Assembly: GCA_947652605.1 (NCBI GenBank)
Contig: OX393583.1
Coordinates: 11,635,222 to 11,699,221 of the forward strand
DNA length: 64,000 bases
Direction of reading: 5' to 3'
DNA from: Elmis aenea
Taxonomy: Eukaryota; Arthropoda; Insecta; Coleoptera; Elmidae
Part shown: piece after piece, positions 33,866 through 45,063 of the stretch
Layout of the letters: every line of letters starts with the position of its first letter
Numbering within the stretch: the first letter of the stretch is position 1
Notes under the pieces: generated by a model
Databases searched by the model: none
What the model saw: only the letters and a program-made list of their open reading frames with translations
What the model was told of the DNA's origin: nothing
Program-made: the position numbers and the translations under genes

Positions 33866-34899
33866 ACTTTGATTCGGTAGATAGAGCAAAAATATGGAAT
33901 GTGTTGGAAAGAAGAGGGACACCAAAAGAGCTAACTGAAGCCATAAAAAGTATCTACAAGAGAACAAGTAACATAATAAGAATTTAAAACTACAGTACAA
34001 AAACTATTGTAACTAAAAAGGGAGTCAGGCAAGGCAGCATACTGAGCCCGCTGTTATTTATTGTAACCATGGATGAGGTAACCAAGGAGGTAAAGAATAG
34101 GACGAAAGGAGTAGCCATAGGATACAGAAACTTACAACCAGTTGAAGTTAAAGAATTAACGTATGCAGATGACCTCATACTATGCGCCGCTTCCAAGAAG
34201 AACCTAGTAGAAAATATAAGACGTTGGAAAACAGAGTTGGACGAATACAACATGAAGATGAACATAAATAAGACAGAAATAATGGTGGTGGGCGATGCAG
34301 GCATGGATACTCAGATAACAATCGATAATGATACAATAAGACAAGTGGAATGCATAAAATATCTGGGTTCGATGATAGAGAACGATGGATACATGGATAG
34401 GGAGATAAACAACCGTATAAATGCGGCAAACAGGGTATTCTATGCATTGCAAAAGCCTTTTATAAATAAGAGGGAAGTTACTGGACCGACAAAAATTAAG
34501 ATATACAACACAGTTTTTGTACCAGTCTTGGTATATGGAGCAGAGTCATGGAACCTAACAGAGAGACATAAATCCATGTTGACAGCATGCGAGATGAAAT
34601 TCCTGAGAAGGACACTAGGGGTAACAAAGAGGGACAGAATAAAGAATGAAATAATAAGAGAGCGCCTGGGAGTAGAGTCATTACAAGAAAAGATACAAAG
34701 AAAGCAGCTAAGTTGGTGGGGACACATGGTGAGGATGCCGGACACAAGGACAGCAAAGAAAGTATGGAAAGTTAAGGTGAAGAAAAAAGGAAGAGGACGG
34801 CCCAGAAAAACGTGGGATAACCAAGTGTCGGAGGTACTAGCGAAGAGGGACAGCGAGTGGAACAGTGCCATTGAGATCGCTAAAGACAGAAAAAAATGA
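33866..34899 (+). pseudogene. Non-LTR retrotransposon RT, 3' part, copy A
   Basis: Homology begins with DFDSVDRAKIWNVLERRGTP at 33866, the first catalytic motif, right beside the DUF4817 element. A stop falls at about 33986. It then runs KKGVRQGSILSPLLF, YADDLILC (residues 32-39 of the open frame 34069-34899), MNINKTEIMV and KYLGSMI. The C-terminus has the LSWWGHMVRM block and GRGRPRKTWDNQV. The endonuclease and RT fingers are missing. The open C-terminal frame is kept in both segment copies, differing by one residue (Thr/Ser). It is a dead fragment; clade not assigned. Confidence 0.85.
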
Positions 34900-36074
34900 A
34901 AGGACGTATGTAAGAAAAAGCCGGGCTGAACACCTAATCCTCTACAGTCTACACTGTATGGTAGAAGAGGAACGGATAAATAAAAAAAATATTATCAAGA
35001 CTATCTATGAAAATAAAAACAAAAAACAACTAACTGAATGGCAAATGACAGTATCAATTGTCTGCAGTATCATCTATTAGAATTTTATAGTATCTATTGC
35101 TGTGCAATTCGATAGTCTTTGTAGTAATTGTTATAATTATGGCTACATTTAAAATAACGGAAAATTTGACATGTTGAGATGCTAAATTAAAAACTTGCGT
35201 CTTCGTTTCTTTTGATATTTCCTCTTACTTGTCAAACATTTATTAGTGGCGTAGTAAAATTTCGTCGCTGCCGCTATTCTGTTATTCAGATCTTCCTCTA
35301 ATTTACCATTATCTGCAATTATTGTTCCTAAATATTAAAAATTTTGCTAAATATAATAACCAGCAACATTGGATAATTGATTTTTAAGTTAATGCAAATA
35401 AATCAAACGATGTTTGCAGCTCAAGAATGCTAAATTATGTTTTCAACTGGAAATGTAACCCGTACGTTGTCCACAATTGCTAGGGAAGATAAAGAAGACT
35501 GGAAATAAATGCAATAATAAACTGTTAATGATTGTGACTCACGGCAGCCTTATTATAACATTGCAAGTATCAAATAGAAGGGTTAATTAGCTGCTTATCC
35601 GCACAAATCCGCACGCGATTGCATAATATTCGATTACATGCGTTGCAAAGGTCTCTAGGACGCACACAAACAGATATTAAATTACTAGCTTACAAAATTA
35701 GAAGTAAGAAACGATCTGAGCATAAGTAACCAATATTTAAAAAAAAAGGTTTTTATCCTTACTGTAGAAAGCATTGCTTCCAATTCATCTTTTTTTTTAA
35801 TCTACACACTTTCTTATTACACGGGTTGTTTTAAATCAGCTGTGGGGGGTGCAGGGGCGCGCCGTGCCGGGGGTTCAAGGGGTGCTTTGCACACGGGCGC
35901 GGTCAATCAGGGGGCGCATGCAACGAGACAAAATTGTGCCTTTATATGTTTTCATGCAAAAGCGAAAGGAGGTCGAAGGAATGCCGGCAAGGTTTGCTTC
36001 AATTCAATACGAGTTGATGAACAAAAGGAATAGCACTTGCACTCAGGGTGACCAGGTGAATCGTTGCTTGAATC
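34900..36074. other. LINE 3' region, AT-rich sequence and a GC-rich island
   Basis: 34900-35000 is probably LINE 3' sequence. About 35000-35830 is AT-rich with no gene seen. At 35842-35935 a GC-rich stretch (GGGGCGCGCCGTGCCGGGGG) stands out. It contains CAGGGGCGCGCC, which could be a hAT-like end, but no partner was found. Two overlapping short frames here have no recognisable domain. Confidence 0.45.
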
Positions 36075-36702
36075 CTATATTGAATTCAATACCTTCCGGA
36101 AACGTTAAAGGGAGGTATCAACATTTGAAGTTTTTCTCAGTAGTACCTAAAGTAAAATTCGTCCGTGCAACATCGTGTACATTTATAGCCCATTCAAAGA
36201 ATTGGTTTACGGTATGTATTATTAGTTTGTTATGTTAAGTTTCAACAACAGCTTGCAAATGGCGAAGATTCTTGACCCATCCTGTATAATTTTTTTTTTG
36301 TAGAAATTGTTGCTTGTTGTACGTAGCGACAATGTAGCTGTTGTACCTAGGGACGTTGTTGTCTAATGGATTCATTTTTGACGAAGAAGCAGAAGTTTTT
36401 GCCATCCTTGAGGAAGACATAGTCTTCAAGCTTCCTCCTCCCGTGCCCACTGGAGGCACAAGTAGGAGCAAGAATAACGTGAAATTTCCGGTAGAAATTG
36501 GCGGATATTTCTTGGGTTGAAGAGAGGTTGACAAGTCTTTAGTTACATGTTTCTAATTTTTTATGGCAGAGTTATATTTTTTTTGTTTTTTGTATTTCGA
36601 ATTTGTTTATTAATATATTATTTACACGACCAAGGGTAAAATCAAAGTTGTTACCCTCATTTTCGATCCTATATTTTTATTGTAGCCCTATGTTCCTAGG
36701 TA

Positions 36703-38062
36703 CCGTAAACCGGGGCTACTTTGACTTTGGGGGTAACTTTGACATACTCTGGGGTGTGACTTTTTGCTATGAATATTTTATGTTTATGTTTTTACATACA
36801 CGTATTTTATGTTTATTCTTCCCATAGAACATACCTACCTATATAATACTTATATGTTATCTAATTAGTAAAAGTGTGTCATCTACAGGGCTCGAAACCG
36901 AAAAAATTTTTGGTTAACGGTTAACCGAAATCGAGAACTTTATTTTTATAACGGTTTTTGTTGAAAAACCGGTTTTATTCGTAAAAAACCGGTTTAAAAA
37001 AAACCGGTTAAATTAACCGGTTTTTAAAATTATTTAGATCAGGAATGCAAAGTATGAAATGATATTATTTATTTATAATTTTATAATAAATGTACAATCA
37101 AGAGTTCAGTAATGACTTTTGGTAAACTAATCGCATTTACTACAGATTTTGTATTTTTCATCGTAGGAGTAATTTTTATTAAAAAAAAAGACATTAAAAA
37201 AACCGGTTTTTTATTATTTTGGTTAAAGGTTACCGTTTTTTTTGCCTTTAAAAATAACGGTTTCGGTTTCGGTTAAAAATCACTTTTTCTGACAAAAAAT
37301 AACGGTTAACCGGTATTTTAAACCGGTTTAAAAAACCGGTTTCATGCCCTGGTCATCTACAGAAATATTTATTTTTTTTAAATTATCTTAAGCTTTAATT
37401 AATACCTATAAATAAAGTTGGTTTTTCCTGTTGCTTGATTGGGTTAAATTAAACGAAAATTGCTGGTTTTGAAAATTAAAGAATTTTATTAAGAATAAAC
37501 CTGTTTTCAAAACCAGCAACTTTCGTTTAATTTAATAGGTACCTATATGTATATAGCCTTACCCAGTACATATAAGTATTTTATTTTGTGTTAATTTGCT
37601 TCTGAAGAAATATATATTTTTAATACCTAGTGTTTAGAAAGCAACCTAAAGGATTTTGTTTATTTTTTATACATGTTATTAAAATAACGTTAAACTTTTA
37701 TTAAAAATACGATTTATGCCAAGTATTTTGAAATTAATAAGCCTTTAACTCATGTTCTGGTTGAGAAAAATATTTTCTTTTAATATTAAGATGTCAAAGA
37801 AACCCCCACTGTAGTCGTTCTTCGACTTATAATTAAATTAATTGCATTGTTAAAGTAGCCTCACACTCGGGGTTACTTTGACACCAAATTAAATATTTTT
37901 TTAAAGTTTTGCTTTACCTCCCAGAAGCAATTTTACGTGGGGGATATATAGTGGAAGGTTCTATTGTTACGATGGATTTTATTCCAGATCATTTAATCAA
38001 AAAATAAAAAAGTTACGTTGAAAAAACCTTCAAAACTATTTCAAAGTAGCCCCGGTTTACGG
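36703..38062. mobile_element. CCGTAAACCGGGGCTAC-ended element, copy A, nested
   Basis: Terminal repeats CCGTAAACCGGGGCTACTTT (left) and the inverted copy (right, ending 38062) are flanked by TA at 36701-36702 and 38063-38064. Phrases of the type GGGGNTACTTTGAC recur inside (about 36713, 36730, 37876, 38045 inverted). No coding sequence. It sits inside the GGGGAAGCTG element and is itself split by a hAT insertion at 36886-37351. Confidence 0.85.
36886..37351. mobile_element. Non-autonomous hAT element, 466 bp, AACCGGTT-rich
   Basis: Ends CAGGGCTCGAAACCG and the inverted CAGGGCATGAAACCG are flanked by GTCATCTA at 36878-36885 and 37352-37359, the 8-bp duplication of hAT. The interior is dominated by AACCGGTT-like runs next to both ends, with no gene. 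Copy B has no insertion at this place but has an altered double target (60023-60037). Confidence 0.93.
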
Positions 38063-38295
38063 TACACCCTGACATGTCCCTAGACTCAACACCATGTTGT
38101 ACCTAGAGACAGTAAACAACACTAGTGTAAATATTTTTTTATGACGAACTATTAGAATAATGTCCAAAATAACTAGGCCATATTATTTGCAATGCATGTT
38201 TTACTATGTGGGCAAAAAATAAGTTCGTTATCCTCAACAACAAAATTTAAAAAAAATTAAATTTGAAATTTCTCCCTAGGCTGAACAGCTTCCCC

Positions 38296-38838
38296 TAAAT
38301 AAGAATTTAACAAATTTATTCGCATACATATGACAAATACGAAAAATGAAGGAAATACTTGTATGAAAACGTTCCATAGGTAACGCCTTTGAGTAGAATT
38401 TTTATTTGACTGTAAACAATATTTCTAACTGTTTAGGGGTAAGGCACAGGGATGAACTGGGCCTATAAGGTTAAATGCTTAGAAAATCATGCAACTGCTG
38501 AAAAAAGTTGAAGAAAATGAACAAACTAACAAATGAAGCCGGATGCAAGGTATTGTTGTACAACACGCACAGTTGTAATAGACTTTCTTTGACACGTATG
38601 CATATCAAACGTGATGATAAGTGCATAATTTATGGAACATGTAATAAAAAAATGCACGCAATATGCACGTAATTGCAGCGTACATTTTCATGACGCAGAA
38701 AAAGTGTTCGATCATAATAATCGAAACGATATCGTTGCGTTGCGAAAAATTTATTCAGTACACTTCAGAGTGTATAAGTTAGCTGCTTATGTTGAATGTA
38801 TCGTCCAATAAATTTTAAGTAAAAAAAAATATAATGTA
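38296..38838. other. Intergenic sequence between two elements
   Basis: AT-rich, no gene or transposon end recognised. It is nearly identical in copy B (60973-61515). Confidence 0.5.
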
Positions 38839-39561
38839 AATGTGGGAGTAATTGACACTTAGACAAGATGAACAATTTAAAAAATGTATATTTCTCAGAA
38901 ATATTGACATATACTTCTCTGGGTTTATGGAAAAGAAATGTGTTTTTATAAATATCTTCATTGTGTTCACAAAATTTTTGTAAGGTGATACCATTTTTGA
39001 AACTGATTATTTTATTATTTATAGGAATATTCACCAGTAATTGACATAGCAAAAATCGGTATGTACCAGTAAATGACATCCTTTGTGGGTATAGCTGACA
39101 TCAAAGAACCATTATTTTTTAAATTAAAAATCCTTATTAAAAGTTTACAATTCTTACAGTTATTGAGTATTGAACATTTAAATGGCGAACTAAACATATT
39201 TCTATAATAACTTTGGTATAAAATTACTGTACTAAGTAAATAAACATATTACTAAAATAACTTTCCTAAACATTTGAACTGCTGAAAATTGTATTCAAAT
39301 AACAATCGTTTCCTTCTATCTGTTTGAGAAGTGGGTAGTTTCGAAATGATATTAATTATTTTACCAACAAAATATTTAACAGTTGTTTTTGTGAAAATTT
39401 TCATAATTACAAAATTATTCATATCGAATGTCTCTCTGTCTTTATTAATATTTTGTGAGTGTTCATAAAAATCATGGTATCATTCATCGAGATTTGTTAA
39501 CTCAAAACTTGTGTCCATCGTCGAGGAACCCGACTGTACCCAATCTTCTTCAGATTCGCTA

Positions 39562-39795
39562 CTAGAACTTGCAATCTATTACGTCTTCTTCATCTCTAGA
39601 AAGTATTGTTTTTGGCCCCATTTTTCTTTCAATGGGGCTTTTTCCTTTGGATTTGTAAAGGAGAGTAATTATGGGCACTTCATGTTTTTTAGCTGCAGTA
39701 GCTACAGGCATTCCAAGTCGAACATCCTCTAGAGCATTTTTTATATCTTCTTCAGGACATGCAAACATTTTATCTTTGATGTGAGGCATATCCAC
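39562..39795 (-). pseudogene. pogo/Tigger transposase N-terminal fragment (psq helix-turn-helix)
   Basis: The 77-codon frame reads IKNALEDVRLGMPVATAAKK, then HEVPIITLLYKSKGK, a GPKTILS stretch and a final DEEDVID. This is the usual psq helix-turn-helix (A...V..G.....AA...VP..TL) followed by the start of the CENP-B-type domain. The protein stops there and the catalytic domain is not present. In copy B a 5-bp deletion near 62336 shifts the frame. It is non-functional but diagnostic for the family. Confidence 0.75.
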
Positions 39796-39931
39796 TTAGG
39801 TTAAAATCTTTTTCCAAGCAAGAGTTTAAACGCACCAATAATTAACAGCCATGTCAACTACTGGTAAACATAAGAGATATGATCACCAGTAGTTGACATA
39901 CTAAAACCATGATCATAAATAACCTCTACAC

Positions 39932-40252
39932 CAGCGGTTGCCAAAGTGGTGGTCCGCGGACCACTAGTGGTCCGCGAGAAAATTTCGCTGGTCCGCAGAA
40001 AAATGTGGAATATACTTACTCATCATGTTAAGTTATGTTTTAAGATGCATTTTATTATGGTTTATTAATAAAGCTTTCATAACTTGGTTACTATTAATAG
40101 TTTCATTTTATTAACTAGGTACATTTTATGTGTTCTTTGATCACAATTTTTTTTATAAATATATTTAACACTTAAAAAATCCTATTAGTGGTCCGCGGGA
40201 TTTAAATTATGAATTAACTGGTCCGTGAGGTCAAAAAGTTTGGCAACCGCTG
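39932..40252. mobile_element. Non-autonomous hAT element, 321 bp
   Basis: Terminal repeats CAGCGGTTGCCAAA at both ends, inverted, with CTCTACAC on each side (39924-39931 and 40253-40260). GTGGTCCGCGGACCAC-like sequence follows the left end. There is no gene. Copy B lacks it and shows a single CGCTACAC at about 62595-62602, one base different from the duplicated target. Confidence 0.92.
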
Positions 40253-40792
40253 CTCTACACTAATACTTGCAAGTTTAAAACACTACATAATAACCAGTAA
40301 CAACATGTAACAACACAATTATCTATATTAATGTGTTCAAGAAAATAAAAATCACTTCAACAACATTACTGATCTCCTTTAAATCGAATAGAAAAATTTG
40401 ATATATCTAAATGCTCACAACTTTTTACGTGAAGGATTATGTCATGTCAAAATGACTGTTCTCAGTGTTGTCAGGATATAAACAAACAAAAGTAAAGTAC
40501 AAAATTACCAGATGGCACTAAACGTGTGGATGTAACATGTAACAACAACCGAACTGTCTTTATAATGATTTAAAAACTAACATGTCAACTACTACATCGG
40601 TGTCAATTATACCCACATTTACTTATTTTGAAAACAAGCTTTTATAAATGTTCTAAAAAGAAGAAAATACATTTTCTTAAAAGCTTTTCGCAAACAGTTC
40701 ATACGTATTTAATTCGACAGAAATAGTATATGAACTTCTTGCAACAAGCTTTAAGGAAAATTTATTTTCTTCTTTTTATATGTGTGTATGTA

Positions 40793-43700
40793 TACAGGGT
40801 GTCCCAAAATCGAGTAAATGCATGTGGATCTCGCTTATCTTAAGCGCTACGAGGTCGGTTAAATTAGGGCAAAGTTGCGAAATTAGATGCTCAACAAATA
40901 TCTGCAAAAAAAATTTTCATAGCTGTCTTAGTTCAAAAGTTATTCAAGAAAAACTGAAAAAACTTATTTTCATTTTTTTGTCCTATTTCCTACATTTTTT
41001 AAGATATCGACAATCTGGAAGCACTTCTTCATGGAAACTTCTTACACTTTATATTTTGAGATACCATAAAATTTACAACGTTTCGTCTCTTCAGAAACAT
41101 CATCAACTTCATTTTTTTAAATACGGCGAAAACATTCTAATCTCATACTCGGATAGCATTTTGTCTTCTGATTTGAATGATATATGACTAGTGATTGCAA
41201 TACCGGACCAAAATTACGATACCGGTATTCGGTATTTATTCGCAAGTAATACCGGTATACCTGTATTAATACCGGTATTGCATTTTTTTTAAGTATTAAT
41301 TTTGAAAATACCTACAATATATGCATTTTACACATATGTACAATGTACATATAGTAAGTATAATGTCAAAACACAAATTTAAATAAAATAAAGAAACTTA
41401 AAAAAATACATAATCTGTAAAAAAATATGGACACAAAAAACTGAAGATATACAGGATAATTGATTGGGACCGGGCATTAAAAATATATGAAGAATGAAAA
41501 AGGGTATTGAACTGAAATGTTGGTTATGACTATAATGGCATATGATCTGTTTAATGAAAATATTTTCAAGATGGCGACCCTTCTGGAAATACCGGAAGTT
41601 GACGTCTACTTTCTTATTTCAAATACAATGGTCTATTTTTTATTGCATTTTTGGATTTAACACGTTATTTTAAAGGGATTAATAGCATACCCTATACCTA
41701 AGTGCAGTCGTTTTTTAGATTTTTGGACTTTTTTGAAATTTTTTGATTTTCATCGTGATGCTTAATATTATCTATCGCCGCCATTTTTGAAGAGAAAACG
41801 CTTAAATTTAGACTATGCATAGAAGAATTTTTGCAATCGATGCATTACTTACAGGGTGTCCAAAATGTAATTTTCTTTTAATACAATTTCAGACCAATAA
41901 AACTCGTTTTTTTCAAATACAATGCCCAATTTTTTTTTTCATTTTCTAATTCAAAAGTAAATTCTACATCAATCTGTATTAGCGTATCCTATACCTATCT
42001 GCAATAATTTTCGAGTTATTAAGAATTTTTGATAAAGTTAAGAGAAATTGCAACATTTTTTAATTTAATAGTAAGCCTTGGAAATGACAACAAATATTCC
42101 AATATTGCAATATTCCTTCGTCTTCTAATAATATCATCTCTCTTTTAATTAACTTAAATACATCATTTTGTGGCACAATTTTGTGTTTTGCATTTATTGC
42201 TATTTTTTTACTTATGGCAGACTGCAATTATAAGATTTAAAAAAAACAAGTTAAAAAAAAATTAATACCGAATACCGGTATTAGACCATCAAATGAGACG
42301 GTATTTCGGTATTGTAAAATGGCACGGTATACCGGTATTCAGTATACCGGTATACCGGTATTGCAATCACTATATATGACACTTAATATCTAAAATGATA
42401 GTTTACCACAAAAATTTTATAAAAACTCATTTTGTCCAATTTTTGAATCAAATGATCTTATAAGTTCAAAAACAAAAAGTTTGTTGTTTGGTTGTTCTGT
42501 TAAAACTGTCGTTTTGACATTAATATGATCGTGTTTAATTGTATAATTTGCAACCAGCCAGAAATTCTTTCATATTTTTGCTTTTGTTCGCAATTTTCAC
42601 TATGTTCTGGTACTAGATAAATTTTTAATTTATTTATTTATTCTCTATCCCTTCGTGTATTGCGGAGTATTGTCAAAATAATTTTCGTCAATTATGGAAA
42701 ATAAAAGGTGTCAGAAATATGATATTTTAATAGATTTTTTCTACTCACGTATATGAAAGTTGTCATTTTCTCACTGCCTACTCTACATGAAAGTTTTACT
42801 TTTTTACACTAGTAGCGAAAGTTAATTTTCGCCACTAGTGCCGAAAATAAGTCAATTAAAATTAATTACATTTTCTAATGCAGATGTAACTATAAAATTA
42901 CCAAATTACTACGACCAAAATTGAACAACACGCAAAATAATCTAGCACCCACTAGATCTTCGCGTCACTTCATGAGTGTACTTAAATGTATAAATAAAAG
43001 GTTCTTTAACTATTATCTAGTTAACGTTGGTCCAAAGCTAGCTAGATTTTATTAGACGTAGTTGGTCGACCTACATATAGAGCTAGGTCAGGATTTGGCT
43101 GATGACCTTTGACATTGCACTAAAAACTAATGTCTAGACTACCAATGCTCTGTCAATAATGCACCAAAAGTCGATGCACACACATCTTGATGTCTAATAA
43201 ATAATTAAAATCTCATTAAAAGTTCCTTAAACGAAATTACATATCGTTTTCATAACGACTAAATCAATATTTAACGGAAAAAATTGATTCTAAATAATTT
43301 TTTTTTGATGACTAAAGAAACTTCTTAATCCTAATACTACAGACTACAGCCACAGAGGCCTATTGAGGATATGTGGCGCCCAAGGGCAACATATGTATTG
43401 TCCTCCCCTTAGCGCCTTCTAATAATTTACAAGCATTACAGATCAAAATGCACCAATCAAAATTTTAACGTTTTGCATAACAATTGATTATACGAGCCGT
43501 ATGTAGGTAACTGCTATAGTTATTGGTCCCTTAAGTAAAATTACATATTGCAAGTGAGATAATTAATTAATTTTTCGAGATTAAAATAAAAAAATTGAAA
43601 TTTAGTGTAGATCAATAAACTTATTTTCATATTTAAAGTCGAAATTTGATGTATCATAAGTTTTTAATGGTAAAAATAAATTATTTTTAAAAGACTACGC

Positions 43701-44020
43701 AGTTTGTAGCTATTAGCATGTCTTTCGTAATTATTGGCCGTGCATGTACCAGTTTTGAAAATCTCAGAAAACAATAACAATATTTATCGTTTTCTTGTAA
43801 CTGTGCATTTAAAATGGTAGGGAAGATAATAATATTTTTCTAAAATCACATTTTTCAGTTTTTTTGTAATAAATCAAACACGAATCAAAATATCCAGGAT
43901 TTCTTTTCAGATTCTTAATCGCCATAAAAATGTGCAACTTTTCTCTAATTTAACCGACCTTGTATCTCTTACCGTTCCCAAGATAGCAATGGTGAGCATC
44001 GAAAAAAGCACTACCCTGTA
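40793..44020. mobile_element. Large TACAGGGTG-ended element with nested insertions
   Basis: The left end TACAGGGTGTCCCAAAATCG (40793, after TA) and the right end ACTACCCTGTA (44020, before TA) are related. Inside them, ACGAGGTCGGTTAAATTAGG (40849) pairs with the inverted CTAATTTAACCGACCTTGTA (43945). The copy is 3.2 kb including a 1,184-bp hAT at 41189-42372. No transposase is recognisable. 42373-43900 is AT-rich with no gene seen. The left part recurs in copy B from 63139. Confidence 0.65.
41189..42372. mobile_element. hAT-type element, 1,184 bp, with ATACCGGTAT repeats at its ends
   Basis: Ends TAGTGATTGCAATACCGG and its exact inverted copy are flanked by TATATGAC at 41181-41188 and 42373-42380. 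Both subterminal regions carry many ATACCGGTAT-like units (about 41212-41280 and 42265-42360). The middle (about 41450-41660) holds sequence also found, inverted, at 14965-15165, so another element lies inside. Copy B has a single TATATGAC at 63527-63534. Confidence 0.92.
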
Positions 44021-44057
44021 TACCGCATATATGGATGATAACACTAATACCGTAAGA

Positions 44058-44760
44058 CAGGGGTGGCCAACGCGCGGCATTTTTCCGGCCCGCGAGATTC
44101 ATCACACTTTTACAAAATATATTAATTTTATAATAGCCAAAGTAGTACCTATGTATTAAAAAAATAAATTATTTGTGCATTCATATATTCAAAAATTAAG
44201 AAATTGTTATTATTTGAATCGCAATTGAAAAGTAATAATGATCACCACTTTCCATTGTTGAAAGAATTTAAGAAGTCAAAATGTAACAATTACATCAAAT
44301 ATGCAAAAGCAATAAGAAAACTTACAGCTGCTTTTGAAAGCCGATTCAGTAATTTAGAGTTAGACAAATACAACAAAATTTTTTAAATATATTCATCTGC
44401 CTTTCATGTTGAAATCGAGTCGGCCCCAGAATTCTCCAAATGGAACTTGTTGACTGCAATATTGAATTAAAACACATTTTTGAAACACCAGAATCAAAAA
44501 TAGATTTTTATAACACTTACGTCACAAAAGAGAAATTTTCCAATTTGAGAAATCTAGCACAAAAAGTTGTTAGCGGTTTTGGTTCGACTTACACCTGCGA
44601 ATCGTTTTTTTCGAAAATGAAATTGACCAAACACAAAACACGCTCAAACATAACGGACGCTAACCTGCAACACCAATTACGATGTGCAAATACCCAAATT
44701 GAGATCGATTTGCAAAAGCTAAATGAAAGAGTGGAGAAACAAATATCGCACTAGTAAAAT
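44058..44760 (+). mobile_element. hAT element remnant with transposase C-terminus
   Basis: CAGGGGTGGCCAACGCGCGG at 44058 is a typical hAT left end. It is followed by the coding remnant at 44204-44754. A right terminus was not found before the TACAGGGTG sequence at 44812 and the assembly gap, so the element is truncated or interrupted. Confidence 0.7.
44204..44754 (+). pseudogene. hAT transposase C-terminal fragment (GTF2IRD2/ZBED5-like)
   Basis: Two frames, 44204-44386 and 44440-44754, cover the end of a hAT transposase. The first contains LTAAFESRFSNLE. The bridge around 44408-44450 reads VEIESAPEF in a shifted frame. The second contains FGSTYTCESFFSKMKLTKHK, then RSNITDANLQHQLRCANT, the dimerisation segment shared by hAT-derived proteins such as GTF2IRD2 and ZBED5. 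The N-terminal zinc finger and most of the catalytic domain are absent, and one frameshift separates the pieces. Confidence 0.82.
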
Positions 44761-44863
44761 AAATATTTTTTAATGATTTCATTTTTTAAATTTCATTTAT
44801 ATTTATATATACAGGGTGCGCCATTAGTGCGATAAAGTCCATTATTGCCCTTAATGTCAACTT

Positions 44864-45063
44864 NNNNNNNNNNNNNNNNNNNNNNNNNNNNNNNNNNNNN
44901 NNNNNNNNNNNNNNNNNNNNNNNNNNNNNNNNNNNNNNNNNNNNNNNNNNNNNNNNNNNNNNNNNNNNNNNNNNNNNNNNNNNNNNNNNNNNNNNNNNNN
45001 NNNNNNNNNNNNNNNNNNNNNNNNNNNNNNNNNNNNNNNNNNNNNNNNNNNNNNNNNNNNNNN
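44864..45063. other. Assembly gap, 200 N
   Basis: Exactly 200 undetermined bases, a common placeholder for a gap of unknown size. It lies between a TACAGGGTG terminus (44812) and the satellite array, so the array probably continues into the gap. Confidence 0.99.

Larger units (their letters stand above)
36075..38295. mobile_element. GGGGAAGCTG-ended element, copy A, left end deleted
   Basis: The right end (AACAGCTTCCCC to 38295, then TA) and internal phrases such as TTGTACCTAGGGACG (about 36334), GTTCCTAGGTA (36692), CATGTCCCTAG (38072) and TGTACCTAGAGACA (about 38098) match the complete copy at 59097-60972. The left end is missing because copy A lacks everything between 36074 and the point matching 59215. 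The element 36703-38062 is nested within it. Confidence 0.7.
38839..40619 (-). mobile_element. AATGTGGG-ended pogo/Tigger-like element, copy A
   Basis: Ends TAAATGTGGGAGTAATTGAC and the inverted TAAATGTGGGTATAATTGAC are bordered by TA. The phrase AGTAATTGACA or AGTAGTTGACAT recurs at about 38847, 39033, 39067 (variant), 39850 (inverted), 39888 and 40582 (inverted). A psq-type transposase fragment on the minus strand (39795-39562) ties the element to the pogo/Tigger group. A 321-bp hAT element is inserted at 39932-40252. Confidence 0.82.
29974..42846. repeat. Segmental duplication, copy A (extent visible in this window)
   Basis: From TGCTTACACCCTATTACAT at 29974 the sequence recurs from 49909 onward, with a period of 19,935 bp. 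Homology can be followed to 42846, where copy B leaves the window. Copy A carries three hAT insertions and a 603-bp internal duplication that B lacks, and lacks 3,814 bp that B has (junction at 36074/36075). Point differences are rare: 2 in the 420-bp Trappc2 frame and about 3 in the 831-bp RT frame. Confidence 0.95.

Noticed and set aside
34175..34871. Minus-strand frames opposite the LINE RT
   Set aside because: They are antisense shadows of a well-supported RT frame.
35842..36238. Possible gene in the GC-rich island (129- and 63-codon frames)
   Set aside because: The two frames overlap, have no domain, and copy B changes or truncates them; the base composition suggests a transposon end instead.
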